The position numbers and the translations under genes are program-made. DNA of 64,000 bases, from assembly GCA_002794775.1 (NCBI GenBank), contig NBAY01000074.1, positions 145,703 through 209,702 on the forward strand. The letters run 5' to 3'. The notes beneath the pieces were generated by a model that was not told the DNA's origin, ran no database searches, and saw only the letters and a program-made list of their open reading frames with translations. Source of the stretch: Porodaedalea pini. Its lineage: Eukaryota > Basidiomycota > Agaricomycetes > Hymenochaetales > Hymenochaetaceae. Position 1 is the first letter of the stretch; each line of letters starts with the position of its first letter. Positions 55,020 to 64,000 of this stretch are shown here, piece by piece.

Positions 55020-57412
55020 TCAGGGATCTGTGATGGCTATATGCTGATCGCCCAACAAGAAATCCTTCGTTTCACATTCGGTAAGAGCGAAAAATGGTTG
55101 TCCCAGCAATACCTCGAATGGCGCCACCGAAACCACTTGAACCTGCAACTTCAAATCCACACCTGCTACCCTGAATCTGGCATCTCGAATCCTTCCCAAT
55201 GTCGATGACTTCCCTGCATCCGTGGCTTCAAGTGTCATCACGTGATCCAGATCCAAATGAATTCCTAACTTCTCCCACACGTCTTCCTGAATGATGCATA
55301 CCACCACCCCTTGATCGAGTATGGCTTCTGCTTCGATGGTGTCCTCAATCAATACCTTAATTATGCGGATGGGAAGCACATTGTGTGCCGCTGGTCCGGA
55401 CTCCAAGAGAACTGGAGCCAACGACTCCGGTACTGCTCAGTACTCTGCAACTTTGCTCCCTTCCTGGTCTGACCTGATGAGGTTGACGTTACCGACCACG
55501 TACCGCTTCACTGTTGTCAACTCCTTCATCTGCTGCCTCATATCTAAAGACAGAGTGAGGAGCTCCCACTGTGTCACCGTTACCACCGAGTCTAACGTCC
55601 TCAACAATACCTTCTGAACCGTCACCAGGTCCTCAATTGGAGCGACGTACTGGAACTGTGGCTGGTTTCCGCCCAAATTGGTTGTTGATCTGCTCTCCTG
55701 GGGAATGTTTGGGTTACCCGCTGGCTTCGGTATGCTCGGTTTCACATTCGAGGTCATCGGTACGTTCGCTGGACTGGGTTTCAGTCATACCGGTATCTCG
55801 ACTCCATCGAACTTGGCTTTCTTCGCTGCCAACGCTCACTTCTTCGCTTCATTCAACAATGTCTCATACTGCGCCACCTCCAACTCTTCATCTGATACTT
55901 CCCCCGCAATCTCAGCCATCATTGCTGGGCCTTCCATCACCTCAGTACTTGTTGCCGTCGATGTCGCCACCTCTATGAGGTTTACAGAGGCCATACTGGT
56001 TTCCTGACGCAGTGAATCTATCTTCCCATCAAATTATTACCCACCGCCGTGCTCAGTACGAACCCTCTGTTCGATAGCGTCACCTTCCCGTTTGCATCCC
56101 TCACACACTTTCCTGCCTGGATATACTCTAGCACCTTTGGGCACGACCTAATGTAGTGGCTTGTGTCACCACAGAACGCACACCCGGGACTCCTCCGAGA
56201 CATTGTTGCTGGTGGCAGCCTTTGCCCGAGGGACTGCACCTGAACCTGAATGTTCTTGACCACTTCCCACACCATACCGATATCCACTTCCTCCAACTTT
56301 ACCTTTGACTGACTCGTTGGGTCAGGTGCTCATGTTGTCGGTACGTCATCAAATACCGTACCAGCCAGGATGTAGTCCACATGTTTCACCACCAAGTTGA
56401 TCGTATACGGCTTGCCCATGGATGGGTCGGGCTCCTTCATCTCTAGGTGTTGCTGCAACCTATCCTTCAATTTGCCTGTAAAGGCTCAGACGAATGTGCG
56501 TGCCATTTCCTCTGCTGAAACGATCGAATTACGCTCCAAGTACTTCAACCTCACCATGAACTCTCTCTTGTATTCTCTGAAATCCTCCCTCGACTGTATT
56601 CCTTTACTCCTCCAACCTTTGACGAGCCTGTCGAGGTCTTCCCGGGTGAAGTGCACACTGGGCGCCAACCCTGGGTAAAATGCTGTAATCGCTTCTTTCG
56701 CCTTCGTCCAATTGCTTGCTCCCATACCAACACCATTGGCGGTATCCCACAGCTCAGCTATGGAACTAGAAGTGTAATACTTCACATACCAGATCTTCAC
56801 TGCATCGTCTAAGTTGCAGTCGGTAGTGATATATTCGATATCCTCGAAGTACCGAGGAAGGTCTAATGGGTTGTGTCCATCGAAGAATGGAGTGTCTCTA
56901 GCTCCGCAACGTGGAGGACGGTTTGACATGATTCTAACTGGGGGTACTGGCTGTACCGGCGCTACTACGGTTGATGTCCGGGGCCACGTAGCCTGTGTGT
57001 TAACTGGGTTTGACAGAACTGATGATGTACTGACGGGCAAAGACATCTGTCCCGGTACGGACAAACTAGAATCCGGTAAGACGAGCTGAGCGGTATCGTC
57101 TGGGTGGTCGCTCTCGTGCTCGGTTAGTGGTGACGTGCTAGTCAACGGGGCTGAGGGGACTGTCAATGGAACTGCAGATGAGCTGATTAATGAGAAGGGA
57201 GACTGCGCTCCAGAGTCAAATGACGTGTTAAGTTGTTCTAGGTCTGAATCAAGGTAACGTTCTATTGACTCAGAATCCGAATCTGTAGTGCGCTCTTTGA
57301 TACGGCATTTACGCTGCCAGGCATTAGCAGTTTGATATGGATGAGGGGGTTCAATAGTCTGCTGAGATGTCCCACGCAATGAACGTGGTGGACGTGAGGA
57401 TCGCGACACGTT
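55020..57412 (-). pseudogene. gag-pro: A3 Gag-protease, broken
   Basis: Minus strand. Lead region (QTIEPPHPYQTANAWQRKCRIKE), capsid-like part (FFDGHNPLDLPRYFEDIEYI, SREDFREYKREFMVRLKYLERNS), CCHC knuckle CAFCGDTSHYIRSC near 56170, linker, protease-like AILDQGVVVCIIQEDVWEKLG and PFEVLLGQPFFALTEC. The start codon position near 57426 is GTG with one extra G, so initiation is probably lost. Stops lie near 56490, 56340 and 55435. Confidence 0.86.
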
Positions 57413-57438
57413 TAACCCCCCTCACGGTGGGCTCCACT
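57413..57438 (-). other. A3 primer-binding site
   Basis: Reverse of AGTGGAGCCCACCGTGAGG, next to the 5' LTR. Same site as in A1, A2 and G apart from transitions. Confidence 0.65.
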
Positions 57439-58372
57439 TGTAGATCCTGACTTAGGGGTGTCTAGGATCAGCGGTCCTTTTGGAGATGTGATCGCATTGT
57501 TCTGGGAGGTTAGGGGTTGACTGCGGTGAGATCACTCAACGTACCAGTACGCGTCAGTACGCTTTGGTACGTGCCGGTACGTGTCAATATTGAGAACTAA
57601 GGTCGGGAACTCCTGTCAGGTCTGTACTTGACCGGTACGGAGTCAGTACATGCGGGTAATCAACACTGGTACAATGTGATCACAACGAGCGATGAGGTTT
57701 GAGTTACAGAGTAAGAGACGAGAGACAGTTTCGAGAGACAAGATGCTAAGATGAAGACGGAACAACTATGGGTTTTACGAGAACTAAGACAGGTCACACT
57801 CAAGTTACCCTATCTGAGGGAGACTATGCAGTAGAACTGACTTATCCTCTACCTATGACATGGGGTGCATATTTATACTAAGTCCAAAGATTTATCTACA
57901 GTTAATAATTTCCATACAGGCATAATGTGCATATCAGTTGAAACCTAGAGACGTCAAAAGGAAAAGTCATAGGTCCTAGAGGCGTGCATAGAGAGCATAG
58001 AAATCAGAAGAACATAGGAAAAACATAAATCATAATGAAGAAAAACATCCGCATCGTGTCTGACCATACCAGTGCTCCACCAGAACTCAGATCGTCCAAT
58101 CGGTACATGGTCCCCGCCATCAGACAGCAGTCTGGTACGCGTCTTGGCTGTATGCTCCATGTGACCACATCCCTAATTGTCCAGATAAAATCTCCGGTAC
58201 GTTCCGATATGCATTCGGAGGTCTCGGAACGTGTTGCTGATGCGATTGCGGGGTTCTGATTTGAAACCGGACCGATTGGATTCAGTCCGGTACTGATTGG
58301 TATGCATCGGGACCAGTTCTCGAGTGCTTCTGGAGCAATCGGCAGTGATGGGACGACCGGCACAGCTCTACA
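57439..58372 (-). repeat. A3 5' LTR with five GTAC units at 10-bp spacing
   Basis: 934 bp. At 57541-57580 GTAC occurs at 57541 and then at 57547, 57557, 57567 and 57577, the last four exactly 10 bp apart, with CGG or CAG before most. TATA-like box in reverse near 57870. Confidence 0.93.
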
Positions 58373-58376
58373 GCGT

Positions 58377-59385
58377 GCTGGGATTCTAACTTGGTGAGCT
58401 TATCTTTCGCAATAAGATAGTCAGATCGAACTACGAAATCTCGCTTATACTGTCCCAGATCTTCACGAGAGTGGATCCCTTGTTCGGCTCGGTCGACAAC
58501 CATTTGCTTGAACTCAGTGCGGGAGTAGCATTGTCCCACTCTGAGGCTCGGGTATAGTTCGGTGGTTGCATTCTTGATGTCGTTCCATATGATTGGGTTG
58601 GCTTTGAACTCGTCCAAGGTTTCCCAGAGTTCAGCGACTTCTGCTGAGGTGTAGTACCTGGCGTATTTGGCTTTTGATCCATCATCCCAATTGAGATCGT
58701 CGGCGAGAAACTCAATATCCTTGAAGTAACAGGGTAGGTCCCTGGCATTGGAACCATTGAAGTGCGGGGCATCGCACTGCCCATGTCATGGTGCTTTTGT
58801 TGTCATTGGTGGCTGATAGATAGTGTGGAGGGATGAGCATAAGATCTGAGGAGTTAACAATGAGGTAAGTCATTGGTGAGTGGCAAGAGTTCCGGATGCT
58901 AAAGGAGCTGCTAGCGGAACAGACAGATTGAATGGAATGGACAGAACAACTGGGGAAGAGAATACTGTGGCGGGACTGGATGAAGGAAACTGTAGATGCA
59001 ATAGACGAAGAGTAGGACTTCCTGGCGGCAAGGTGGACTGCTGGGAATTGGTTGGGTATCAGGATTCTGAGGTGGACTGCAGAGCGGATGGTTCTGCTGA
59101 TGTCGGAGGTAAATTTGAACTGAGAAACGAGAACGGGGACGAGATCGTAGATGGAAATGATGACAGAAAGTTTGATGAGTCTTCTGATACCAAGGCTTGG
59201 ACTGCTGAAGATGGAGGTGAAGGGGAGTGATCGTCGAGATCCTCTGACCTGTGTGGATCGGATGATAAGATGTGGTCAACAGTTTCTTCTTCACCTGAGT
59301 CTGTTGATTGAATCTGTGCTTCTCTGGCTTCACGTTCCAGCCTGGCTAGAATCCACTTATTTGGTGGGCAACCTGAATGTGACAC
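58377..59385 (-). pseudogene. gag: G gag, N-terminal half
   Basis: Minus strand. Starts near 59385 (GCPPNKWILARLEREAREAQ, first codon GTG), acidic Ser/Pro-rich lead, then capsid-like part (DEFKANPIIWNDIKNATTELYP, SREDLGQYKRDFVVRSDYLI). A frame break lies between about 59060 and 58785. It is interrupted by A3 at 58376 and resumes at 47652. Similar in layout to family-A gag (SREDFREYKREFMVRSKYL). Confidence 0.82.
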
Positions 59386-59415
59386 GATTGAAACCCCCTT
59401 GTGGTGGGCTCCACT
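59386..59415 (-). other. G primer-binding site
   Basis: Reverse of AGTGGAGCCCACCACAAGG next to the LTR, shared with family A. Confidence 0.65.
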
Positions 59416-60511
59416 TGATAATACTGAGTTCTGGTTGTTAGTAAAAGGGAATCAGATGATTGAGTTCAAGGGAGACATGTCTAGTGGGTCAATACCCTCA
59501 TTCTGGTCGAGTTTTGTGGGTTCCAGATTGAAGGATTCGAGTTGCGTGCATTCCGGTGTGTCAGGGGAAATGGAATCGGCAGAGTGCACTAGTAGGGAAG
59601 TGTTTGAAGTGTAGCACCGACAGAGCACTTGAGATGTGTGGGGATCATTGGTGGCTGTGTTGGAAGATGCAGAGACATGCTAACACTAGTGCAACTTCTT
59701 GGAGCAGGATTGTCCTCAGAATGGATGGCTGGTCCCTGTGCTTAACAGGACGTCATCTGGAATGCCAGGGGGTGAGGCAATGTATGGAACTAAATCAGAA
59801 GATAAAAGACAAGAGGGGGGTGAGGTTGAGGTAACAAGAATGAAGCAGAAACAAGGCAAAGATGGAACAGATGGAATGAGCGCAATGAGCGCAACACAAA
59901 TAAAATGAAGTCGAGGTGAGTGATTCGAGTCACTAAGGCACCAAAGTGTTCCTAGGGACCATCCTGAGAGATATCACACGAAGTTAGGTGTCAAAACTCG
60001 GGGGTGGAATTGCTGTCCTATCTACAACATTCAGTGCTCTATAAATACTAAACAAGTGTCCTGCGTAAACATGAAAGGTGAAATAAAATAAGATGAGTCC
60101 TCTATTGTCCTACCACTGAGCCTCCTGAGTGTTCCTTTGAGTGGCTCCACGATCCAAACTACTGAAAGGTGGGGACAGCACATGTTGACTTGGTGTAGCG
60201 TCGGTGAGCTTCAGGAGCCTTTGTATGGAGCTGGAATGACCAATGCCAAGCTGGCACATGTTCGTTAGACAAAGGCAAATGAACGAACCTTTGGCAGGGT
60301 CGAGAGGACACACACACAGATAAGTGCACCGAGGTCAGTCTGAGTAGCTGATGCGTGCAATCTGGTCATTGCGTGTGTTCCATGTTTGGGTAATCACCGC
60401 CGATCTGGGTGTACCACTTTGCTTGATTGCCAAGTCGAGGCTCTTCGACTTTGTGACATACATCGCATGCATTCTGCTTGTTCCATGCCCAATGAACCGG
60501 TTGGTGTTACA
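59416..60511 (-). repeat. G 5' LTR
   Basis: 1096 bp, same length as the 3' LTR, mosaic identity as described there. TSD GCGC follows at 60512-60515. Confidence 0.93.
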
Positions 60512-60515
60512 GCGC

Positions 60516-60902
60516 GCATAGAGAGCATAGAAATCGGAAGAACATAGGAAAAACATAAATCATGAAGAGGAAAAACATCTGCACAGCATCCAACCATGCT
60601 GGTGCTCCACCAGAACTCGGATCGTCCAATCAGTATGTGGCTCCCGTCATCGGACTGCAGTCCGGTATGCATCTTGGCTGTAAGCTCCATGTGACCACAT
60701 CCGTGATCATCCAGATAAGATCTCTGGTACATTCTGAATTGCTTTCAGAGATCTTGTGATGTGTTGCTGATGCAGTTGCAAGGTTCTGATTCAAAACTGG
60801 ACCGATCGGGTTCAGTCCAGTACTGATTGGTGTGTGTCAAAATCAGTTCTTGAACTCTTCTGGACTGATTGGCAGTGATGGGATGATCGGCATGGCTCTA
60901 CA
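60516..60902 (-). repeat. A1 5' LTR, part 2, and outer end of the nest
   Basis: Continues 38579-39123 and ends GGCTCTACA at 60902. Bases after this are the original target. The 4-bp TSD would be TTGG if the other end, outside the window, agrees. Confidence 0.9.
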
Positions 60903-61048
60903 TTGGGTATTCACACAGGATCACCCACAAAATGACCCCGTACTCAAGGATTTGCCTGAGCACCATATGAGCTAACATCAGGAAAACAGCAAAAACCCAT
61001 AGTTGGCTATAGTAGTATATAGTCATATAGTAGGATATAGCATACCAT
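60903..61048. other. Flank next to the nest
   Basis: AT-rich, no gene seen. It leads into TATAG-rich repeats. Confidence 0.4.
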
Positions 61049-61285
61049 AGTTATGTAAAGCTGCATAGTACATAGTGATAGATTATTGTATAGTACATAT
61101 AGTTTTATATAGCTCATAGCCTCTCATAGTCATGTAAAGTTGCCTAGTGCATAGTGATAGAGTACTATATAGTACATATAGTTTTATATAGCTTATAGCC
61201 TCTCATAGTTACATAAAGCTATATAGCATATAGTTATATAGTATCAATAGTCAGATATAGTATCAATAGTCAGATATAGATCTAC
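61049..61285. repeat. 79-bp tandem repeat and TATAG-rich tail
   Basis: Units start at 61049, 61128 and 61207, exactly 79 bp apart. The first two are complete, the third partial. Each has AGT-ATGTAAAG-like start, ATAGTACATATAG and CCTCTCAT end. After it come two copies of a 16-17 bp TATAGTATCAATAGTCAGA unit. Confidence 0.85.
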
Positions 61286-61669
61286 AATGATGCTGAGTAG
61301 AGAATCTGAATAGTACCATGGATGAAAACCAACCTGAGGTCAAAACTGAGTAATGACTAGCATTTAGAATCTATATTCTTTAATCAGAAAAATATCTGCA
61401 TAGAATAATAACTATGGTTGGGAGACTGTTTTTGGCTGTTCCCAAGTCTGCATTGTATCACTCTCATTCAAATGTTTATTTATATAGATTTAAATTGTCT
61501 CTACTCTTTTACCCACCATAAAATGGTAGCAGTCACAAAACTGAGCACAAAGATACCTAATGCAACTTGTGGATTGTTGCCTGACTGCTGCAAGTACACA
61601 TCAATATAAGTCAGAGCTTACACTTAGAAGAACAGACAGAACAGACAGAACATACCTGCTAAAAACCTT
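61286..61669. other. Stretch without recognisable feature
   Basis: AT-rich. The frame at 61418-61609 (63 residues) resembles nothing I know and is not called. Confidence 0.4.
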
Positions 61670-62040
61670 TCTTCACTGAGTGTGCTGCTTTGTCAATATG
61701 TACAGAGGACTCTGGCATTGGTGGAACTGGTAACCTCTCATTATAAACTTTACCATGTACACAGCAAAGATGCAACAAATGCACCACAATGTCATAGGGG
61801 TGTAATTCTACACCTTCTGTAGAGAGTCAGACACCATTTAAAAAAGTGCTGTTTGAGTTTTTGATGTCCTTGATGAAGATCTTGCTGTTCTCCTCCCAAA
61901 CCTCTGCATGCTAATAAAAGAGTGCCTTCAAGTCAAAGTAGGCACTGTGTTCTCCAGGAATGGTCTGTGCATTGCTACAGCATCCAACTTCAGCACACTA
62001 GTTTTTGAAAAAGTACTTTGGGGTGAAGGGGTTGTTGAGC
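61670..62040 (-). pseudogene. FHA-domain gene remnant
   Basis: One minus-strand frame reads NPFTPKYFFKN, AQTIPGEHSAYFDLKALF, HAEVWEENSKIFIKDIKNSN, STFLNG, and STEGVELHPYDIV. This follows the FHA fold order: GR-like start, S-RxH position (here FY-stop-H), KIFIKD, the SSNGTFING loop (NSNSTFLNG) and the next strand. FHA domains bind phosphothreonine peptides. The residues most needed (Arg of the GR motif, Ser/Arg before His, Gly of NG) are changed, and TAG, TAG and TGA stops lie inside. The closest type I recall is the fungal Far10/Vps64-like FHA protein. It is the only host-like gene remnant in the window and may be a relic carried by an older repeat. Confidence 0.72.
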
Positions 62041-62820
62041 AGGTAAAAGTAGAAGGTGGTGAGTAAGGATCTGAGAGTCAGTGAGATGCATCAAAATTCA
62101 CCAAGTCCAATTTCCCACGCTTTTGCTCGTGGATGGGTCACTTCAGGTACCCCCTTTCTTGGGAGCTCTTAGTTCTAACTCTGACCAATTGAGTTGGAGC
62201 TAAGGGTATGTTTTTTCAAGTGCAATTCCTGAGCCTAGGATTTCCTGGCACAGGAATTACAGAATTAATTAGCATCTAGCATGGAGTGTCAGGGGGACTT
62301 ATTCTGGTATTTCCTGGATAGTTTCTGGCTAATTTCATCACACAAATAGATTAATTCCAGGCCAGAATACAGCCATTTCAATTAATATATATATGAATTT
62401 CCTGCATTTTAACCTAACTAATGAATTGACCAACATTGAAATGAAGGGCATATGTTTAGAATAGTATGAAAGGCCTGCTTTTGAATCAAACTTCTGTCTA
62501 TGTGCATAGGATTTGAATCACCTTAGAAGGCTCAACCTACTACTTGTAAGCATACTATTATAGGCTTTCCACTGTGCAGCTTAACTCCTGAGTGCCCAGC
62601 TCTAACCTTTGCTTCAGACTTATATTAAATCAACTTAGTAATAACTCTGACTCAGACACTCATAATTTAATCCTCCACTAGTATTAACAACTCTCATATT
62701 CTTCTTTCCTTGTAAGTATGACTCAGACTGCCCAGTAAGTAGATCAGACTTGACTTATATATCCAATAGCTAGCTTTTCATAAACTAAATATCTGAAACA
62801 TCTGTTACTGCTGCATCTCT
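62041..62820. other. Stretch without recognisable gene
   Basis: AT-rich, stops in all frames. A few GGAATTCC-like palindromes near 62223-62260 suggest diffuse copies of the unit in the array that follows. Confidence 0.4.
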
Positions 62821-62821
62821 A

Positions 62822-63275
62822 GTAATTCCTGATATGTTATCTCTAGGATTTCCTAACAATAACTGCCCTGGAATTCCTAGTCAGTTATACCTAGGAATTC
62901 CCAGAGATAACTGCCCTGGAATTCCTAGTCAGTTATACCTAGGAATTCTCAGAGATAACTGCTCTGTAATTCCTAGGCATAACTGACTAGGAATTCCTGA
63001 TCAATTATGGCTGGGAATTCCTAGGGCTATTCACTCAGGAATTCCCAACAATAATTTGTCAGGAATTCCACAGTAGTTATCTCTAGGAAATCCTAGAGAT
63101 AAACAATCAGCAATTCCTGATTAATTATCTCTGGGAATTCCCAGAGACAATCAACTAGGAATTCCTAACAATAATTTGTCAGGAATTCCAGAGTGGTTAT
63201 CTCTAGGAAATCCTAGAGATGATCAACCAGGAATTCCTGAGTGATTATCTCTGGGAATTCCTGAGTAATTATCAT
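62822..63275. repeat. 24-bp tandem array with GGAATTCC cores
   Basis: The core AATTCC (or a one-base variant) starts at 62824, 62848, 62872, 62896, 62920, 62944, 62968, 62992, 63016, 63040, 63064, 63088, 63112 and on to 63256, always 24 bp apart, about 19 units. Neighbouring units group into higher periods of 48 bp (62866-62961) and 120 bp (63047 against 63167). Units are near-palindromic (TAGGAATTCCTA). Stops exclude coding. Confidence 0.9.
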
Positions 63276-64000
63276 TTTTGTTGCATTTCTGCTTCTCATC
63301 ATCTGTGAAACAAATTGGGCTGTATTTTGGCCACTTCAGATATCCTGTTGCTGATTCATTTGAGGCTGGCAGCACCAAATGCCTTCATTTCTGTCATGAG
63401 CACCAGCTGGATGTAGTAATTAGGATGATCTGCTATAACAGATCCATCTTGGGAACTCAATTGTCTCTGATCAAGCAGATGTGTAAAGATGGTAAGTTCA
63501 TGTCTAGTTTCACAAAAACAACTCTAAAAGAATATTTCTGTAGGCCTACTTTACTATGTGTATCTACTTGGTCCATTCGTGTATTGTCCTGATTCATGCA
63601 ACATCACTGACTAGTCAGATCACCAAAACCAGCTTACTTGATTGTTAGCCTCCTCATAGACATTGCTGCTCTAGTAGGGCACATGTTTCCTCTCTCCCTT
63701 TACCAACTTCACCAAGTAATGGTGATATTTTAATAGCCTGAGTTCTCCAACCGGTTGACAATGTGAGTTTGTTGCGACATAACAATCACATTGATGTTCT
63801 GATTTTACTGATTGACATGCATCACAGTCCTCAACATGTCATCCACTGCCTACTCTGCATGCGTGCCCTATTGCATATCACATACACAGCATAAACCCTG
63901 ATTCAGAGGTCCCGATGACACAGGCCTCTTTGTCATTTGCCACACTAGATGAGCAGGCAATGTGATCTTCAGGCTTGGGAATGGCGTCGGGGTCAGGGTC
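63276..64000. other. Right-edge flank, no gene assigned
   Basis: A 104-residue plus frame (63278-63592) and a minus frame from 64000 to about 63875 (DPDPDAIPKPEDHIACSS) look somewhat protein-like but match nothing I can name. The minus frame has stops further on. Left unassigned. Confidence 0.3.

Larger units (their letters stand above)
47657..58372 (-). mobile_element. A3: full-length family-A element inside G gag
   Basis: 10716 bp on the minus strand. LTRs 47657-48580 (924 bp) and 57439-58372 (934 bp), the difference due mainly to one 10-bp unit. TSDs GTGT (47653-47656) and GCGT (58373-58376), one transition apart. All parts of A2 are present in the same order. It keeps CGA at several codons that are TGA in A2. 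Confidence 0.95.
39124..60511 (-). mobile_element. G: Gypsy element of a second non-chromodomain family, carrying A3
   Basis: A minus-strand element with 1096-bp LTRs (39124-40219, 59416-60511). TSDs are 4 bp, GTGC (39120-39123) and GCGC (60512-60515), one transition apart. It sits in the 5' LTR of A1. A3 interrupts its gag (TSD GTGT and GCGT). Order as in family A: gag, protease, pol, convergent antisense Zn2Cys6 gene. The primer site matches family A base for base over the first 15 or so. Proteins are clearly related to A but distinct. Confidence 0.94.
1..60902 (-). mobile_element. A1: outermost Ty3/Gypsy element (family A), cut by the left window edge
   Basis: A1 is the host element of the whole nest and lies on the minus strand. 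From its 5' end its pieces are: 5' LTR (60902-60516 plus 39123-38579), primer site (38578-38568), gag start (26943-26629), gag-protease (14238-12066), pol start (11982-11572), an inverted pol piece (10412-10579), RT (2431-1382) and RNase H (439-1). Integrase, the antisense gene and the 3' LTR must lie left of the window. The pieces rejoin at matching target duplications when later insertions are removed. It is the oldest insertion visible. Its own TSD cannot be checked because one end is missing. Confidence 0.9.

Noticed and set aside
62822..63275. CRISPR-like array
   Set aside because: Units are adjacent and near-palindromic with no spacer-repeat alternation, and the genome is fungal.
63715..64000. 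Minus-strand protein-like stretches (DPDPDAIPKPEDH, VDDMLRTVMHVNQ) as exons of the FHA gene
   Set aside because: In FHA proteins of the type considered the FHA domain is N-terminal, so the order on the minus strand does not fit. I could not name the stretches.

Overview
The window looks like a piece of a fungal genome, most likely a basidiomycete of the Agaricomycetes. This is inferred from the Ty3/Gypsy lineages present, a 67-bp GT-AG intron with a CTGAC branch site, and an FHA-domain gene remnant. Bases 1-60902 are one nested stack of LTR retrotransposons. Bases 60903-64000 are the flank, AT-rich, with two tandem repeats and a broken FHA-domain gene. I see no intact host gene, rRNA, tRNA or CRISPR array.

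Nest, from the outside in. A1 (minus strand, family A) is the host element. It runs from beyond the left edge to 60902. Into A1 went: a solo family-A LTR (444-1377); two solo LTRs of a family here called E2 in opposite orientation (2432-10407 and 10580-11567), the first of which received chromovirus B (2704-9686); chromovirus D (14244-26623, minus), which itself received chromovirus C (15500-21633); full-length A2 (26946-38563, plus), which carries a third E2 solo LTR in its 5' LTR; and element G (39124-60511, minus), which carries full-length A3 (47657-58372, minus). Every junction except the out-of-window end of A1 shows a target-site duplication (TSD).

Two classes of element are present. 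B, C and D are chromoviruses. They have gag, then pol (protease, RT, RNase H, integrase, chromodomain) in the -1 frame, 5-bp TSDs, and an 11-nt match between the expected transcript start and the site just inside the 5' LTR (Tf1-type self-priming). A and G are a different Gypsy lineage. They have 4-bp TSDs, a primer site beginning TGG that both families share, DQG in place of DSG in the protease, FADD or YTDD in the RT, and no chromodomain.

The most interesting system is in A and G. Between pol and the 3' LTR each carries a second gene on the opposite strand, starting next to the 3' LTR and converging on pol. It encodes a protein with a fungal Zn(II)2Cys6 cluster (CX2CX6CX7CX2CX6-7C), a Gln-rich or acidic linker and a C-terminal helical region. 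In A2 and A3 it has the same 67-bp intron. Arrays of GTAC-centred sites at 10-bp spacing lie in the family-A LTRs and beside this gene, and a conserved dyad lies at its 5' end in A and G. An element-encoded regulator acting on these sites is an attractive but unproven reading.

Only B looks intact (identical LTRs, open gag and pol). The older copies carry many C-to-T changes. All seven premature stops in A2 pol and all six in C pol are TGA, mostly traceable to CGA codons, as expected of CpG-directed mutation (RIP-like or methyl-C deamination).
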